This document shows, piece after piece, positions 1 to 9,889 of a stretch of 64,000 bases of DNA. The translations under genes were made by a program, and so were the position numbers. The stretch covers positions 74,064,496-74,128,495 of the forward strand of contig CM051457.1 of the NCBI GenBank assembly GCA_028274465.1, written 5' to 3'. How positions within the stretch are numbered: the stretch's first letter is position 1; each line of letters opens with the position of its first letter. Below the pieces are notes generated by a model. The model was not told where the DNA came from. It ran no database searches and was given only the letters and a program-made list of their open reading frames with translations. The DNA is from Plantago ovata. Its lineage: Eukaryota; Streptophyta; Magnoliopsida; Lamiales; Plantaginaceae.

Positions 1-21
1 AAAAGATACAATTGGCAGAAT

Positions 22-384
22 GCTGAAACAGGTATTCAACAAGCCAAAGTACTCTTACTTCATTAAAAGCTCCTTCCACTAATTTCTTCTAAGAAATGAT
101 AGGTCACTACATGATTGCTGAAACAGGCATTCAACAAGTAATTCCTTCAAAACGGGTATTTGTTAGGAAACTTGATCACTTGCTGAGACAGGCACTGAGT
201 AAGAGAAAAAACCTTAAAGATTGCTGAAACGGGTATTCAGACAATCAAAGATACTGAAATAGGTATTCAAGTATCAAGGGAATATTCTGAGACGGGAACT
301 CAGAAAAAGAGCAAAACTAATTTCTAAGATTTTACCAAAGGATATCTAAAGTACAAAAGAATTTACTGATACGGGAACTCAGAA
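22..384 (+). repeat. Degenerate interspersed repeat in the leader of element A
   Basis: At least seven loosely spaced copies of a motif of the form CTGAAACGGGTATTCAG occur near positions 22, 116, 181, 222, 249, 282 and 366, with A/G and C/T drift (CTGAGACGGGAACTCAG, CTGAAATAGGTATTCAAG). Each copy tends to start CTGA and end TCAG, so many are short imperfect inverted repeats. The stretch has no credible ORF. The same region of element B falls in the assembly gap, so conservation cannot be checked here. Confidence 0.6.
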
Positions 385-771
385 ATATCTTTTAAACTTA
401 AGAAAATATGAGATATCTAAGTAAGGGGGAACTTTCAGCAAGTATCTAGGCTATTTATGCAAACTCGCTGAAAAGATTCTTGTCTATTTCAGCAAGCAAT
501 CTAATCCCATAAAACTCGGTAAAATCAATTTGTGACGTTAATCGGGCACAGATAAACTCGTAACAATCATGACATGAAATACAATCGTGGCCATTGATTA
601 AAAGGAGTTATTGATCTAACTGTTAACATTTCAAAGAGAGAGAGTGCTCTGACGGTTTTTGTTAGTGGGCCACTACGCATTTAATGCAAAGGCTCCACTA
701 ACGCCACTGTTTCTCTGTTTTACCCTTGCTGAAAACTCAAATCGATTGAGTTTCTCACACATCAGAGACAC

Positions 772-779
772 TATATAAA
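772..779 (+). promoter_or_regulatory. Internal TATA box upstream of the cargo gene (A)
   Basis: TATATAAA lies about 135 bp upstream of the cargo start position, inside the element and far from any LTR. The matching box is kept in element B at 15304-15311 in the same context. A promoter here would let the cargo gene be transcribed separately from the LTR transcript. Promoter activity is inferred from sequence and spacing only. Confidence 0.5.
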
Positions 780-913
780 GAAGGAGTTAGAGAAATGACA
801 GAATTCTTTAACTCACATTTCCTTTCCCTGCAAATTTTAGCCTGAATCTACTGTACCTCCGGTCAAAAAGCAAACAAACTTTTTTGTACACATTTTCTTC
901 TCTATATAAAGAA

Positions 914-3900
914 AGGACACCAAAAAGACAATCATCTAAGACATCCAAGTCGTCTAAGGTTGACAGTGCTGAGAAACGCACTGCTCCGGTGAGTACTCCG
1001 ACAACAAACACAGCGAAAATTGTGTTGAAAAACGATATAATCACCGAGAAACCCATGCCTCCTTCATATCTTGACACTGCAGAGTGTGAGATGATAATGC
1101 AATGGGGTGGATTCGCTAAAGAGAAGTATATCCGATACTTCTATGAACAAGAAATTGACGGTGACAATGAAGAGGCGCTTGACTTTATCAAGCAGCAAGG
1201 ACTCATTCATTTTATAACTGCTCGCCCTAAGCAAGTGAGCATGTTAGATACTATGGAGTTCTACAACAATGCAGAAATCCAGTCCCTAATTGATAGTCAA
1301 GGAGTCACTAAAAAAGTGATCTTTACTACAATTCAGAACACGCAAAACGTCCTGAAATGGACTGATTTAGCGGAAATCATTCAGATTCCAACCACTGGAA
1401 CTGAAGATGACATCACTTCCACTGATGAAGAAATTGAAGCCTTCTACAGTGATGTCAGAAATGAGAAAATGAAGAAAGGAGAGATTGCTCCCGTGACTTG
1501 GACATAACACGTTAAGAGGAAGCATCTCTGCCATTCACTTGGTCTAGTAGCTCTGCTACTAATCAAAGTCTTGGACGACCAAGTTGGAGGAATAGACCAA
1601 GTAGGCCTGAGAAGGTGGCCGCTGCTGATGCATATCTATGAGAACAAAACGGAGCTCAACTGGGCTAAGTACACTTTCAACAGACTTGTTGATTATGTTA
1701 CTAAGTTCAAGGTTAAGGTGGAAGACAACAAAGTCTCACCTACCTTCCCAGTTATGTATGGAATAAATATATGCTTTATCCTTGAACATTTCAGGATTCA
1801 GCTGAGAAACCCATTGCCAATCAAGAAATCTGTATGCAATGTGGGAAAAGCCTTCTACAAGCAGAATGTACCTAAGACTGCTGGCAAGAAACTTGAAAAA
1901 TCTAAGAAGACAACAACTGCAAATGTTGTCAGCACAAGCCAGCAAGAAAGGTATACAACAACTGCAAATGTCATCACTCAGCAACTTAGAGATGAAACTG
2001 CTGTAGATGGTGGTGACAGAGATGAAACTACTGTAGATGGTGATCATGCTAACACCACTACACCCGTTGCTGAAAATGCAACTACTGACGCCTCCGCTGG
2101 GAAACGGGAGAAATCCAAGAAGAAAAAGAGGAAAGCTGATGATGACACTCAGACTGCAGCGTCATCAGCAAACCCCGTCCCCAAGAGAGAAAGGACAAAT
2201 AATCCTAGAAAGAAAACACTGGCTCGCAAGTCAGTACCAATTGTCCATGATCTCTCGGACGATTCCCAAGCAGTTGCTGAAAAGCAAACTCCAGTAGATG
2301 TTGACAAGGTGGTTACTGAAACCTATGTCAGCAACGTTGAAGTGTTTGCGGAAGCCTTCAACAATCAACTCAATGTTGATCCTTCTACTGTGAATAGACC
2401 ACAAGGCAGTGGAAATGAAATTCCTGCCCAAGTCCCAGATATCTACATTGTAGATAATCTTGATGACCAAACTCTGTAACCGGTTACTGATATCGCTGCT
2501 GATATAAGAACCGCGACACTTGCTGAAGCTGCCGTTGCTGAAACGATGGTTGCTGAACAAGCAACTCATCAGGTTGCTGAAGAACCAGTTGCTGAGACAA
2601 CAATGGTTCAAGTCCCAGAAGTTGCTGAAGAAACTCAAGAAGCATTATTCGACGATGCATCTCGCAATGCTGAGAATACTGGCCCCAGTTCACCAAAGAC
2701 ATCAATTGACAAAGTCCAGCTTGTGCTGGAAAAATTAAGCCAACAGATGGAATTGGATATTGAAGAAACATCCAACAAATACATTGATGTTTTTATGACA
2801 AGCAGTGAGCTTAAGAGACAAGGGAGATTGCTGAAACCGCGCAGCTTTCTCAAACAGAGCAAGCCAAGAAGTCTGCTGAAGAAACGGTCCCAGAAACTGA
2901 AGAAGCTGATAATGCTGAAAGGACTGAGCCACAACTTGTCCTTCCTCAGCAGGTAGTTAATTCAACCTTAAGAAAATCTTCAATTTTTGATACTCAATCT
3001 TTAGCTAAAATTATGATCTTTCTACAGACTTCTAAAGATGCAAGTCAGACGGTTGCTGAAGCCTTTGCACCAGAATCAACACTTCCTGCTCAGCAGGTAG
3101 TTAAAGTTTTTGGTAAAACAACTAAGTTTGACAACTTAGTACTTGTATCTAACTCATATTTATTTCAGGATGAACAAATGAAGGATGCTTCTCAAGCTCC
3201 TCAAGGAATGGAAATTGTACCAGCACAAACAAGTGTGCAACATGAGCTTGCTGAAACTCAACATGTAATTCATGTTTCAGCTTTGGACTCTAAGACAATT
3301 ATCCAAACCTCTCCTGATCTAAATATTATTCTTTTTCAGGCTCTAAAGGAGACCACTGAAGTGGTGCACATCACTGAAGATCCACAAGTGAGTTCTGAGG
3401 AACTTTACTTAAACTTCAAAAGAACAAACTTGTCAACAATTGCTAAGTCTGTCAGCAACTGGCAAAGGTACAGAAGGATGGAATTTTCTGATCTCCATCT
3501 TCATCTATCAAATGAGAAAAAGAGATCTTCTCTGCTGAAGCTCGAGACGTTTGTCCACTCCATACTTCCTGAAGAAATGTCATATTCTCAGCTAATGAGC
3601 TCAAATCTGATTGCTCAAATCAGAGAGAATATGAAGGCCAAATTTAACAGTGCGTCTCCAGCTGAACAAGCTGTGATGCTCAAGGGTTCATTTGTACCCA
3701 TGGTGGCTGATCCCCAAAAAATCAATGAAGAAGAGGAAGTGAGGAGTGTTTCTTTATACAAGCATCTCGAGTTAGTCAATTTGACTGATGATGATGAAGA
3801 GGAAGAAGATGAAAACATCCCAACTGATCCCAGTGATGATGAAGGAAAAGATTCAAAGGATAAAAATGACGACGATGATGACAATCAAGGTCCTAGTCCT

Positions 3901-5383
3901 GATGCTGGTGGACAAAAAATGACAGTTGCTGAAACTGAACAACAAAACAATCAGCAAGCTGAACAAACACCAACTCAGCATGAATCTCAACCTGCTCCTG
4001 CTGAAACTGAAAATCAAGCACATGTACAAGGCGGTGATATTGAAGAGGAATACGCCAGAAAGCGAGCTGCCTTGAAACATGGCAAGAGCCAGCTTTCTGA
4101 TTCTGAGTTATCTTTACTCGATGCCATGGTCACTGATACAAACCTTGATGATGAAGAAGAAATGGATGAAGATTACCAAAGAGCACTACAAAACAGTCTC
4201 CAAATTCATGCAAGGCATACGCAGAATTTGGACATTGGTCAATCTTCAGGAGTAAAGCCACAGGAAGTCCCCTCCCTTCAACTTACTACTGGTGAAACTC
4301 CAGTAATTGAGTCTCAAACGTTGCCATCAGCAACTATTCAATTAAAACATACTACTGGTGATACTCCAGTCGTTGAGTTTGAAGTGTTGCCATCAGCAAC
4401 CACTCAACCAAAAGGGAATGAAGCTGCTGACTTAGGTTCCAAGGTTGTTGGCCTTGATGAATCTGAGGATGAAGATGATCTTTCAGCAAATGAGGATGAA
4501 AATTCCAAGAAAGAACCCAAAGTGGTTGAAATTCCTCCTCCTGACTATATAAATGATGAAGGAGATGACTTAAGAGGAGAATTGCTGCTACAAGATGATC
4601 AATTTGCTTCAGAACTTAAAGTTCATTCCTTGACCCCTAATCTAGTGCCGTTCCCACATTTAGAGGAGTTTACTCCAAGAATTTTGGCACTTAAGGAAGT
4701 CCATGATGCCTGCAAAGCAGAAGATGATGCACTGCTTGCTGAGAGCCCGCTTGATATCGGAAAGATATTGGCTACAATGCTGAGACGCACTACTACTCTT
4801 ACAATAGCTCAGTTTGCTGGTGAATGAGTTCTTTCCAACAGCCATATTGAACCAAATGTTCACTTGGATTGATCTCAAGGTAAAAAGGAAAGAAAGGGCT
4901 GAGTCCCTACCAAGAAATATTGCTGGGAGATGGTTGAATCTATAAGTCTCAGTAAGAAGAACTGCAATTTGTAAGTCTATAAGACAAGAACCTGAATTGA
5001 TAAAACCAATTGGCATTGCTTATTACTCTGACCCCGTGACCAAGAAAACAAAGAAGAGACTTGGATTGATTCCTTATGAGTATTTCTATCTCACTGCTAA
5101 GGATCAAGAAGAAGATCTTTTTTGGCTAAGGAAGATTCATCCTAAAAGCATTTCAGATACACAGCTTCTCCATGCCAGCAATTGGGGCATTCATTTGTGG
5201 GTAACTCATTAGATGAAAATGAATGCTGAAAAGCATTATCATACTGCCTGCAAAAATGCAAGGATTCTTCAACTACAAGTCCGTAGGCTACTTGAGAATT
5301 ACGCAAAGGACTGTATTGAATTCACTGCACTTGCTGAGAAGAGTGTAAGAGAGATTTTGAGAAAATCCTCTGAAAGAGCTTAA
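914..5383 (+). pseudogene. Large cargo gene of element A (degraded copy)
   Basis: I do not recognise a named gene. By comparison with the copy in B, the protein has: a Ser/Lys-rich start; a region of about 250 residues (about 1070-1800) resembling the PF20167 'putative plant transposon protein' pattern; basic KKKKRK-type stretches that look like nuclear localisation signals; Val-Ala-Glu-rich repeats; three short introns (2953-3339); a strongly acidic Asp/Glu tract (about 3785-3885); a roughly 22-residue tandem repeat around TTGETPV and DTPVVE (about 4280-4400); and a conserved C-terminal domain ending at 5383. Defects: the start codon position reads AGG, there is an in-frame TAA at about 1505, frameshifts near 2475-2545 and 2810, and about 700 bp are missing at about 4812, where the coiled-coil and second basic region of B should be. 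B has different lesions, so the ORF was once real. Confidence 0.75.
2953..3339 (+). other. Three short phase-0 introns in the cargo gene of A (2953-3027, 3097-3168, 3265-3339)
   Basis: Three segments of 75, 72 and 75 bp start with GTAGTT or GTAATT and end with CTACAG or TTTCAG. The first two follow a CAGCAG exon end; the third follows CAACAT (CAGCAG in B). The exons between them are 69 and 96 bp, all phase 0. In A all three introns happen to be free of stops and divisible by three, so they could be read through. In B the middle one is 73 bp, has an in-frame TAA and starts with the canonical GTAAGT, which argues for real introns. The sizes are near the lower limit for plant introns. Confidence 0.7.
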
Positions 5384-5631
5384 CTCTCTGTAATATTTCT
5401 GTTCAAGTTTTGATTGCTGATTTTGTGTAGTTATCTATGATCATTCCTGTAAACTTACTGAAAGATAACTATCAGCAATGAAGCTTTTGACTCTTATTGA
5501 TTTTTGATTATGCAATTTACTTATGCTTACTGTTTAATTATTCAAGTATGCTTGCATTAATCAACTGATTTATTCAACATCAGAAACCTCTAAAAGGGTA
5601 ACAATTAATTTAGCCATGGATTTCTAACATC

Positions 5632-5641
5632 AAAAAGGGGG
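5632..5641 (+). promoter_or_regulatory. Polypurine tract of element A
   Basis: AAAAAGGGGG lies five bases upstream of the 3' LTR start (TGTTAGG at 5647) and would prime plus-strand DNA synthesis. The equivalent sites are at 9632-9641 in B and 54377-54386 in I, on the minus strand. The stretch 5384-5631 between the cargo stop and this site holds no ORF. Confidence 0.85.
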
Positions 5642-6305
5642 CAATTTGTTAGGAAACTTGTAATTTTGATGAGCAATTAACCATTCTAAATTAAGGAAAG
5701 TCCAGTAACTAGTACTCTTAAGGTCCATAGGAATTTAGAATTTTAAGGACATTGTAAAAGAGGAACGTTTGCTGAAGACTTAGAGTAGGTGCTACATAGG
5801 TTGGTTTTACCGCTTATGATGTATCTTGTTTTCTGAAAAGAAAAACAACCTATTGAAGCATTTGCTGATGATGTACTTTGTTTACACAAACAAACTATTG
5901 AAGCATTTAGAACCGCTCAGAAACTTGAAGATTTCGAAGACTGAAGACTAGAACATTTCTGAAGACTGGTATCTACAAAGGCACATGTTGCTCAGAAAGT
6001 GGAAACTTCAGCAACAACATTGCATAAGTGAAAATCTAAACGAGAGAGTAGGTTGTGCTTGCTGAAATTGAGACTGACCACTTGCTGATGAACATTTGTG
6101 ACCTCTTGCTGAAAGTACTTATATTTGCGCTCCAATGTTACTGTTTGAATTTCATTCGAATAAGCATTAAATGCAAAGCATGCACGCGAAGGACATGAAG
6201 ACTAGAAGACAAACAAGGACGCTTCTTAAAGTACAAAAGCAAGATAGTGACATTTTAAGGAACAAAAGCCTTAGAATTTGAAATTCAAACGGCTCCTTAT
6301 TTCAC

Positions 6306-6313
6306 TATAAATA
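6306..6313 (+). promoter_or_regulatory. LTR TATA box of the A/B/I family
   Basis: TATAAATA in the context CACTATAAATAGAGG. The same box is present in the LTRs of B (8908-8915) and I (53705-53712), both on the minus strand. It probably places transcription start about 30 bp downstream, dividing U3 from R. Confidence 0.7.
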
Positions 6314-7037
6314 GAGGTCATCCGACAAAGAGTTGAAGTGTGTCAACAACGTGATCATACTCTCACTTGTGCTTAAACTCACATACCCTTCAAACACTCG
6401 TTACTGTCATTGATCCGTTCCAAGACTTAAAGCTTGAAAAAGCTACTTGTGAAGAAGTAGAACTTACACGGCTAAGAAATTAGTTAAGTGTTCTTTCTTT
6501 CTTTCGAACAAGAACAAGTCTTGACACCAGAAACAATCAAATTTGTTTACTGCAAAGTATTCAAAGTTTTGTTTCTTAGATTACTTGTTGTAACTGAATA
6601 AGTTATAATTAAGTTTTCTCATCCCAAACCTCTCTAACTGAAAATACACCCTTTCAGGCGTGATATTCAGGGGGAACTTAATCGAGCATAGTGTTGCTGA
6701 TTAAAAGTACCAAGTTTGGTGGAGAACAAGGTTACGTTCTCTAGTTAGGTTGGAAACAAGCAAGTGTCGTTTGGTTTCTGTTTGGATCGCTCTAGATAGG
6801 TGTTGTAAGGAACCTCAATCTTATCTTAGTGGATTCAGTCCTAGAGACGACAAAGTGGGTTAGTTGAGAGTTTACGCCACTCTCAGATACCACTATAAAA
6901 GTGTTTGTGTGATTTACTTACTGTACTTAGTTTTCAGCAAAGCATATCTATCTGTACACAGTCACTCACTTCACTTGCTGAAACTATCACTTACTGACAA
7001 AACACTTATTGTATCAAAGACTTCCGCTCTCTGATTT

Positions 7038-7143
7038 TAAGTATCAGCAAACCTAGTTACTGAAGAGTAACTTGCGCTTGCTGAGAAAGTTAAGTATGAG
7101 CAAACTCATTACTGAAAAGTAATAAGTACTTGCTGAGAAAGTT
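7038..7143 (+). other. Twin nested stem-loops near the LTR 3' end
   Basis: Two tandem units of about 53 bp. Unit 1 has TCAGCAA (7044-7050) able to pair with TTGCTGA (7078-7084), enclosing GTTACT, loop GAAG, AGTAAC (7056-7071). Unit 2 has TGAGCAA (7097-7103) opposite TTGCTGA (7130-7136), enclosing ATTACT, loop GAAA, AGTAAT (7108-7123). The inner stems differ by a compensatory G-C to A-T change. The same pair of units occurs in B (8109-8201) and I (52889-52984). Confidence 0.65.
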
Positions 7144-7217
7144 TTTAAACGACGAAAGTTTGAAAAGACTATTCACCCCCCCCTCTAGTCTTTTCTTGTT
7201 GTTTAAAGGGACCAACA

Positions 7218-7917
7218 GTACCCTTAAGGATGCAGCTAGAACCATGCTTGCTGACACTGAAATAAGTGAAGCATATTGGGTTGAAGCGATTAAAACTGCT
7301 TGCTATACTCAAAATAGATGCTTGATAACTAAGGAGTACAACAAAACTCCCTATGAGCTATTTATTGGAAGACCTCCTAACATCACTCATCTAAGAGTAT
7401 TTGGTTGCAAATGTTTTGTTCTTAACAATGGTAGAGAATATCTAAGAACATTTCAACCAAAGGCAGATGAAGCGATATTTCTTGGTTACTCTTTTCATAG
7501 AAAAGCTTATAGAGTTTACAACAAAAAGACACAAAAGTTTGAAGAATCTGTGCATGTTGCATTCTATGAAAAGAAACAAGGAGTTCCTGCTGAAGAAGAA
7601 ATATCAGATTGTATGAAGAAGCTACTCATACACGAGCAAAGAACTGAATCTAAAGGTCGAAATGTCAAGATCACTGAACTTAATGATAATTCTAACAATG
7701 ACACTCCATCATCAAGTCAAATCAAGATAAATATAGTTCATGATAAGGAATTCCCGGCTAAAGTTGTAGTTGCTCCGGACGTTGATGAAACATTGCAACT
7801 TTTTGTGCCTACTGACGAGTTACCTCAAACCAGCAATACAGAACAAGTAGTTGCTAATGAACCTACATCAGTAGAGACACAACCTGAAACCAGTGGTACT
7901 GAACAAGTACGTGCTGA
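7218..7917 (+). pseudogene. Copia pol fragment G, part 1 (integrase C-terminus and linker)
   Basis: The frame encodes the end of a Copia integrase and the linker before reverse transcriptase. Recognisable blocks are RTMLADTEISEAYW, the NKTPYELFIGRPPN motif, a GCKCFVLNNG block, and EAIFLGYSFHRKAYRVYN, typical of Sirevirus-like Copia elements. Part of the same region is in H (50316 onward) with high similarity. The upstream catalytic part is missing because element A is inserted at 7218. The frame continues across the C0 insertion at 18078. There is no start codon of its own. Confidence 0.85.
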
Positions 7918-8025
7918 AGAGTTGATGAACGTATTTTTGACACGTTCATATTGTTTTTTTCACCTCCTTTTGCTATCTTTAATCTTAGTTTTGTTGGTAG
8001 TTTTGTAGAATAGTGTCACGTTTTG

Positions 8026-9626
8026 TGTTGGTCCCTTTAAACAACAAGAAAAGACTAGAGGGGGGGGGGGTGAATAGTCTTTTCAAACTTTCTTCGCTTA
8101 AAACTTTCTCAGCAAGTGCTTATTACTTTTCAGTAATGAGTTTGCTGATACTTAACTTTCTCAGCAAGCGCAAGATACTTTGCAGTAACTCGGTTTGCTG
8201 ATACTTAAAATCAGAGAGCGGAAGTCTTTGATACAATAAGTACTTTTTCAGTAAATAAAGGTTTCAACAAGTGATGTGAGTGACAGTGTACAGAAAGATA
8301 AGATTTGCTGAAAACTAAATACAGTAAGTAAATCACACAAACACTTTTATAGTGGTATCTGAGAGTGGCGTAATCTCTCAACTAATCCACTTTGTCCTTT
8401 CTAGGACTGAATCCACTAATGATAAGATTGAGGTTCCTTACAACTCCTATCTAGAGCGATTCAAACAGAAACCAAAGCACACTTGCTTCGTTTCCAACCT
8501 AATCTAGAGAACGCAACCTTGTTCTCCACCAAACTTGGTACTTTTAATCAGCAAAACTAAGCTCGATTAAGTTCCCCCTGAATATCACGCCTGAATGGGT
8601 GTATTTTCAGTTAGAGAGGTTCGGGATGAGATAACTTAATTATAACTTATTCAGTTACAACAAGTAATCTAAGAAACACAACTTTGAATACTTTGCAGTA
8701 AACAAGTTTGATTGTGTCTGGTGTCAAGACTTGTTCTTGTTCAAAAGAAAGAAAGAACACTTAACTAATTTCTTAGTAGTGTAAACTCTACTTCTTCACA
8801 AGTAACGGATCAATGGCAGTAAGAGTATTGAAGGGTATGTGAGTTTAAGCACAAGTGAGAGTATGATCACGTTGTTGACACACTTCAACTCTTTGCCGGA
8901 TGACCTCTATTTATAGTGCAAATAAGGAGCCGTTTGAATTTCAAATCGTAAGGCTTTTGTTCCTTAAAATGTCACTATCTTGATTTTGTACTTTCAGCAG
9001 CGTCCTTGTTTGTCTTCTAGTCCTCATGTCCTTCGCGTGCAAGCTTTGCATTTAATGCTTATTTGAATAGAATTCAAAAAGTAACATTGGAGCGCAAATG
9101 CAAGTAGTTTCAGCAAGAGGTCACATATGTTCCATTAGCAAGTGGTCAGTCTCAGTTTCAGCAAGCACAACCTACTCTGTCGTTCAGATTTTCACTTATG
9201 CAAGTTGTTGCTGAAATTTCCACTTTCTGAGCAACATGTGCCGTTGTAGATACCAGTCTTCAGAAATCTTCTAGTCTTCAGATCTTCGAATTCTTCAAGT
9301 CTTCAGATCTTCGAATTCTTCAAGTCTTGAGATCTTCAATATCTTCAAGATTCTGAGCGGTTCTAAATGCTTCAATAGTTTGTTTGTAAAAACAAAGTAC
9401 ATCATCAGCAAATGTTTCAATAATTTGTATTTCTTTTCAGAAAACAAGATACATCATAAGCTTTACAACCAACCTATCTAGCACCTATTCTAAGTCTTCA
9501 GCAAACGTTCCTCTTTTACAATTTCCTTAAAATTCTAAATTCCTATGGACCTTAAGAGTACTAGTTACTGGACTTTCCTTAATTTAGCATGGTTATTTGC
9601 TCATCAAAATTACAAGTTTCCTAACA
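8026..9626 (-). repeat. 3' LTR of element B (1601 bp)
   Basis: Full-length LTR with TGTTGG...CCTAACA ends as written on the plus strand. TATA box on the minus strand at 8908-8915. It is about 30 bp longer than the LTR of A, in part because of the 25-bp triplication at 9273-9347. The pyrimidine run of the PPT (9632-9641) lies just beyond it. Confidence 0.92.
9273..9347 (-). repeat. 25-bp tandem triplication in the LTR of B
   Basis: Three adjacent 25-bp units start at 9273, 9298 and 9323. The first two are identical and contain CAGATCTTCGAATTCTTCA; the third has a few substitutions. A's LTR has one related unit near 5920-5950, so this is a recent local expansion in B. Confidence 0.8.
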
Positions 9627-9889
9627 AATTTCCCTCTTTTTGATGTTAGCAATCTATGGCTAAATTAATTGTTACCCTTTTAGAGGTTTCAAATGTTGAA
9701 TAAATGAGTTGATTAATGCAAGCATACTTGAATAATTAAACAGTAAGCATAAGTATATTGCATAATCAAAAACCAATAAGAGTCAAAAGTTTCATTGCTG
9801 ATAGTTATCTTTCAGAAGTTTACATGAAGTAGCAGAGATAACTTAAACAGAATCAGCAAACAAAAACTTAAAAAAACTACTACAGGGAA

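Larger units (their letters stand above)
1..7217 (+). mobile_element. Element A: non-autonomous Copia-type LTR retrotransposon with cargo gene (5' end outside window)
   Basis: The element reads left to right: a leader (1-913), a long intron-containing cargo gene (914-5383), a short spacer, a polypurine tract (5632-5641) and a complete 3' LTR (5647-7217). The PPT-to-LTR junction fixes the plus orientation. No gag, protease, RT or integrase is visible, so it is non-autonomous and must borrow enzymes, most simply from the Sirevirus-like family seen as G and H, which shares its TTGCTGA-rich composition. Its right end interrupts the integrase gene of G; the 5' LTR and left target duplication are off the window. 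Element B is a second full copy in reverse orientation and I is a partial third copy. Confidence 0.88.
5647..7217 (+). repeat. 3' LTR of element A (1571 bp)
   Basis: The LTR starts TGTTAGGAAACTTG and ends GGACCAACA, so it has TG...CA ends. It matches the minus-strand LTRs at 8026-9626 (B) and 52810-54371 (I) along its length. It contains a TATA box (6306-6313), twelve copies of TTGCTGA or its complement, and twin nested hairpins near its 3' end. The sequence continues directly into integrase coding sequence at 7218, which marks the insertion point in G. Confidence 0.92.

Noticed and set aside
1571-2479. Separate small genes for each open frame between 884 and 5212
   Set aside because: Alignment with B shows that they are pieces of one cargo gene broken by stops and frameshifts.
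2953-3339. Cargo introns as ordinary in-frame coding sequence
   Set aside because: B's middle segment is 73 bp with an in-frame stop and canonical GTAAGT and TTTCAG ends, so splicing explains both copies better.
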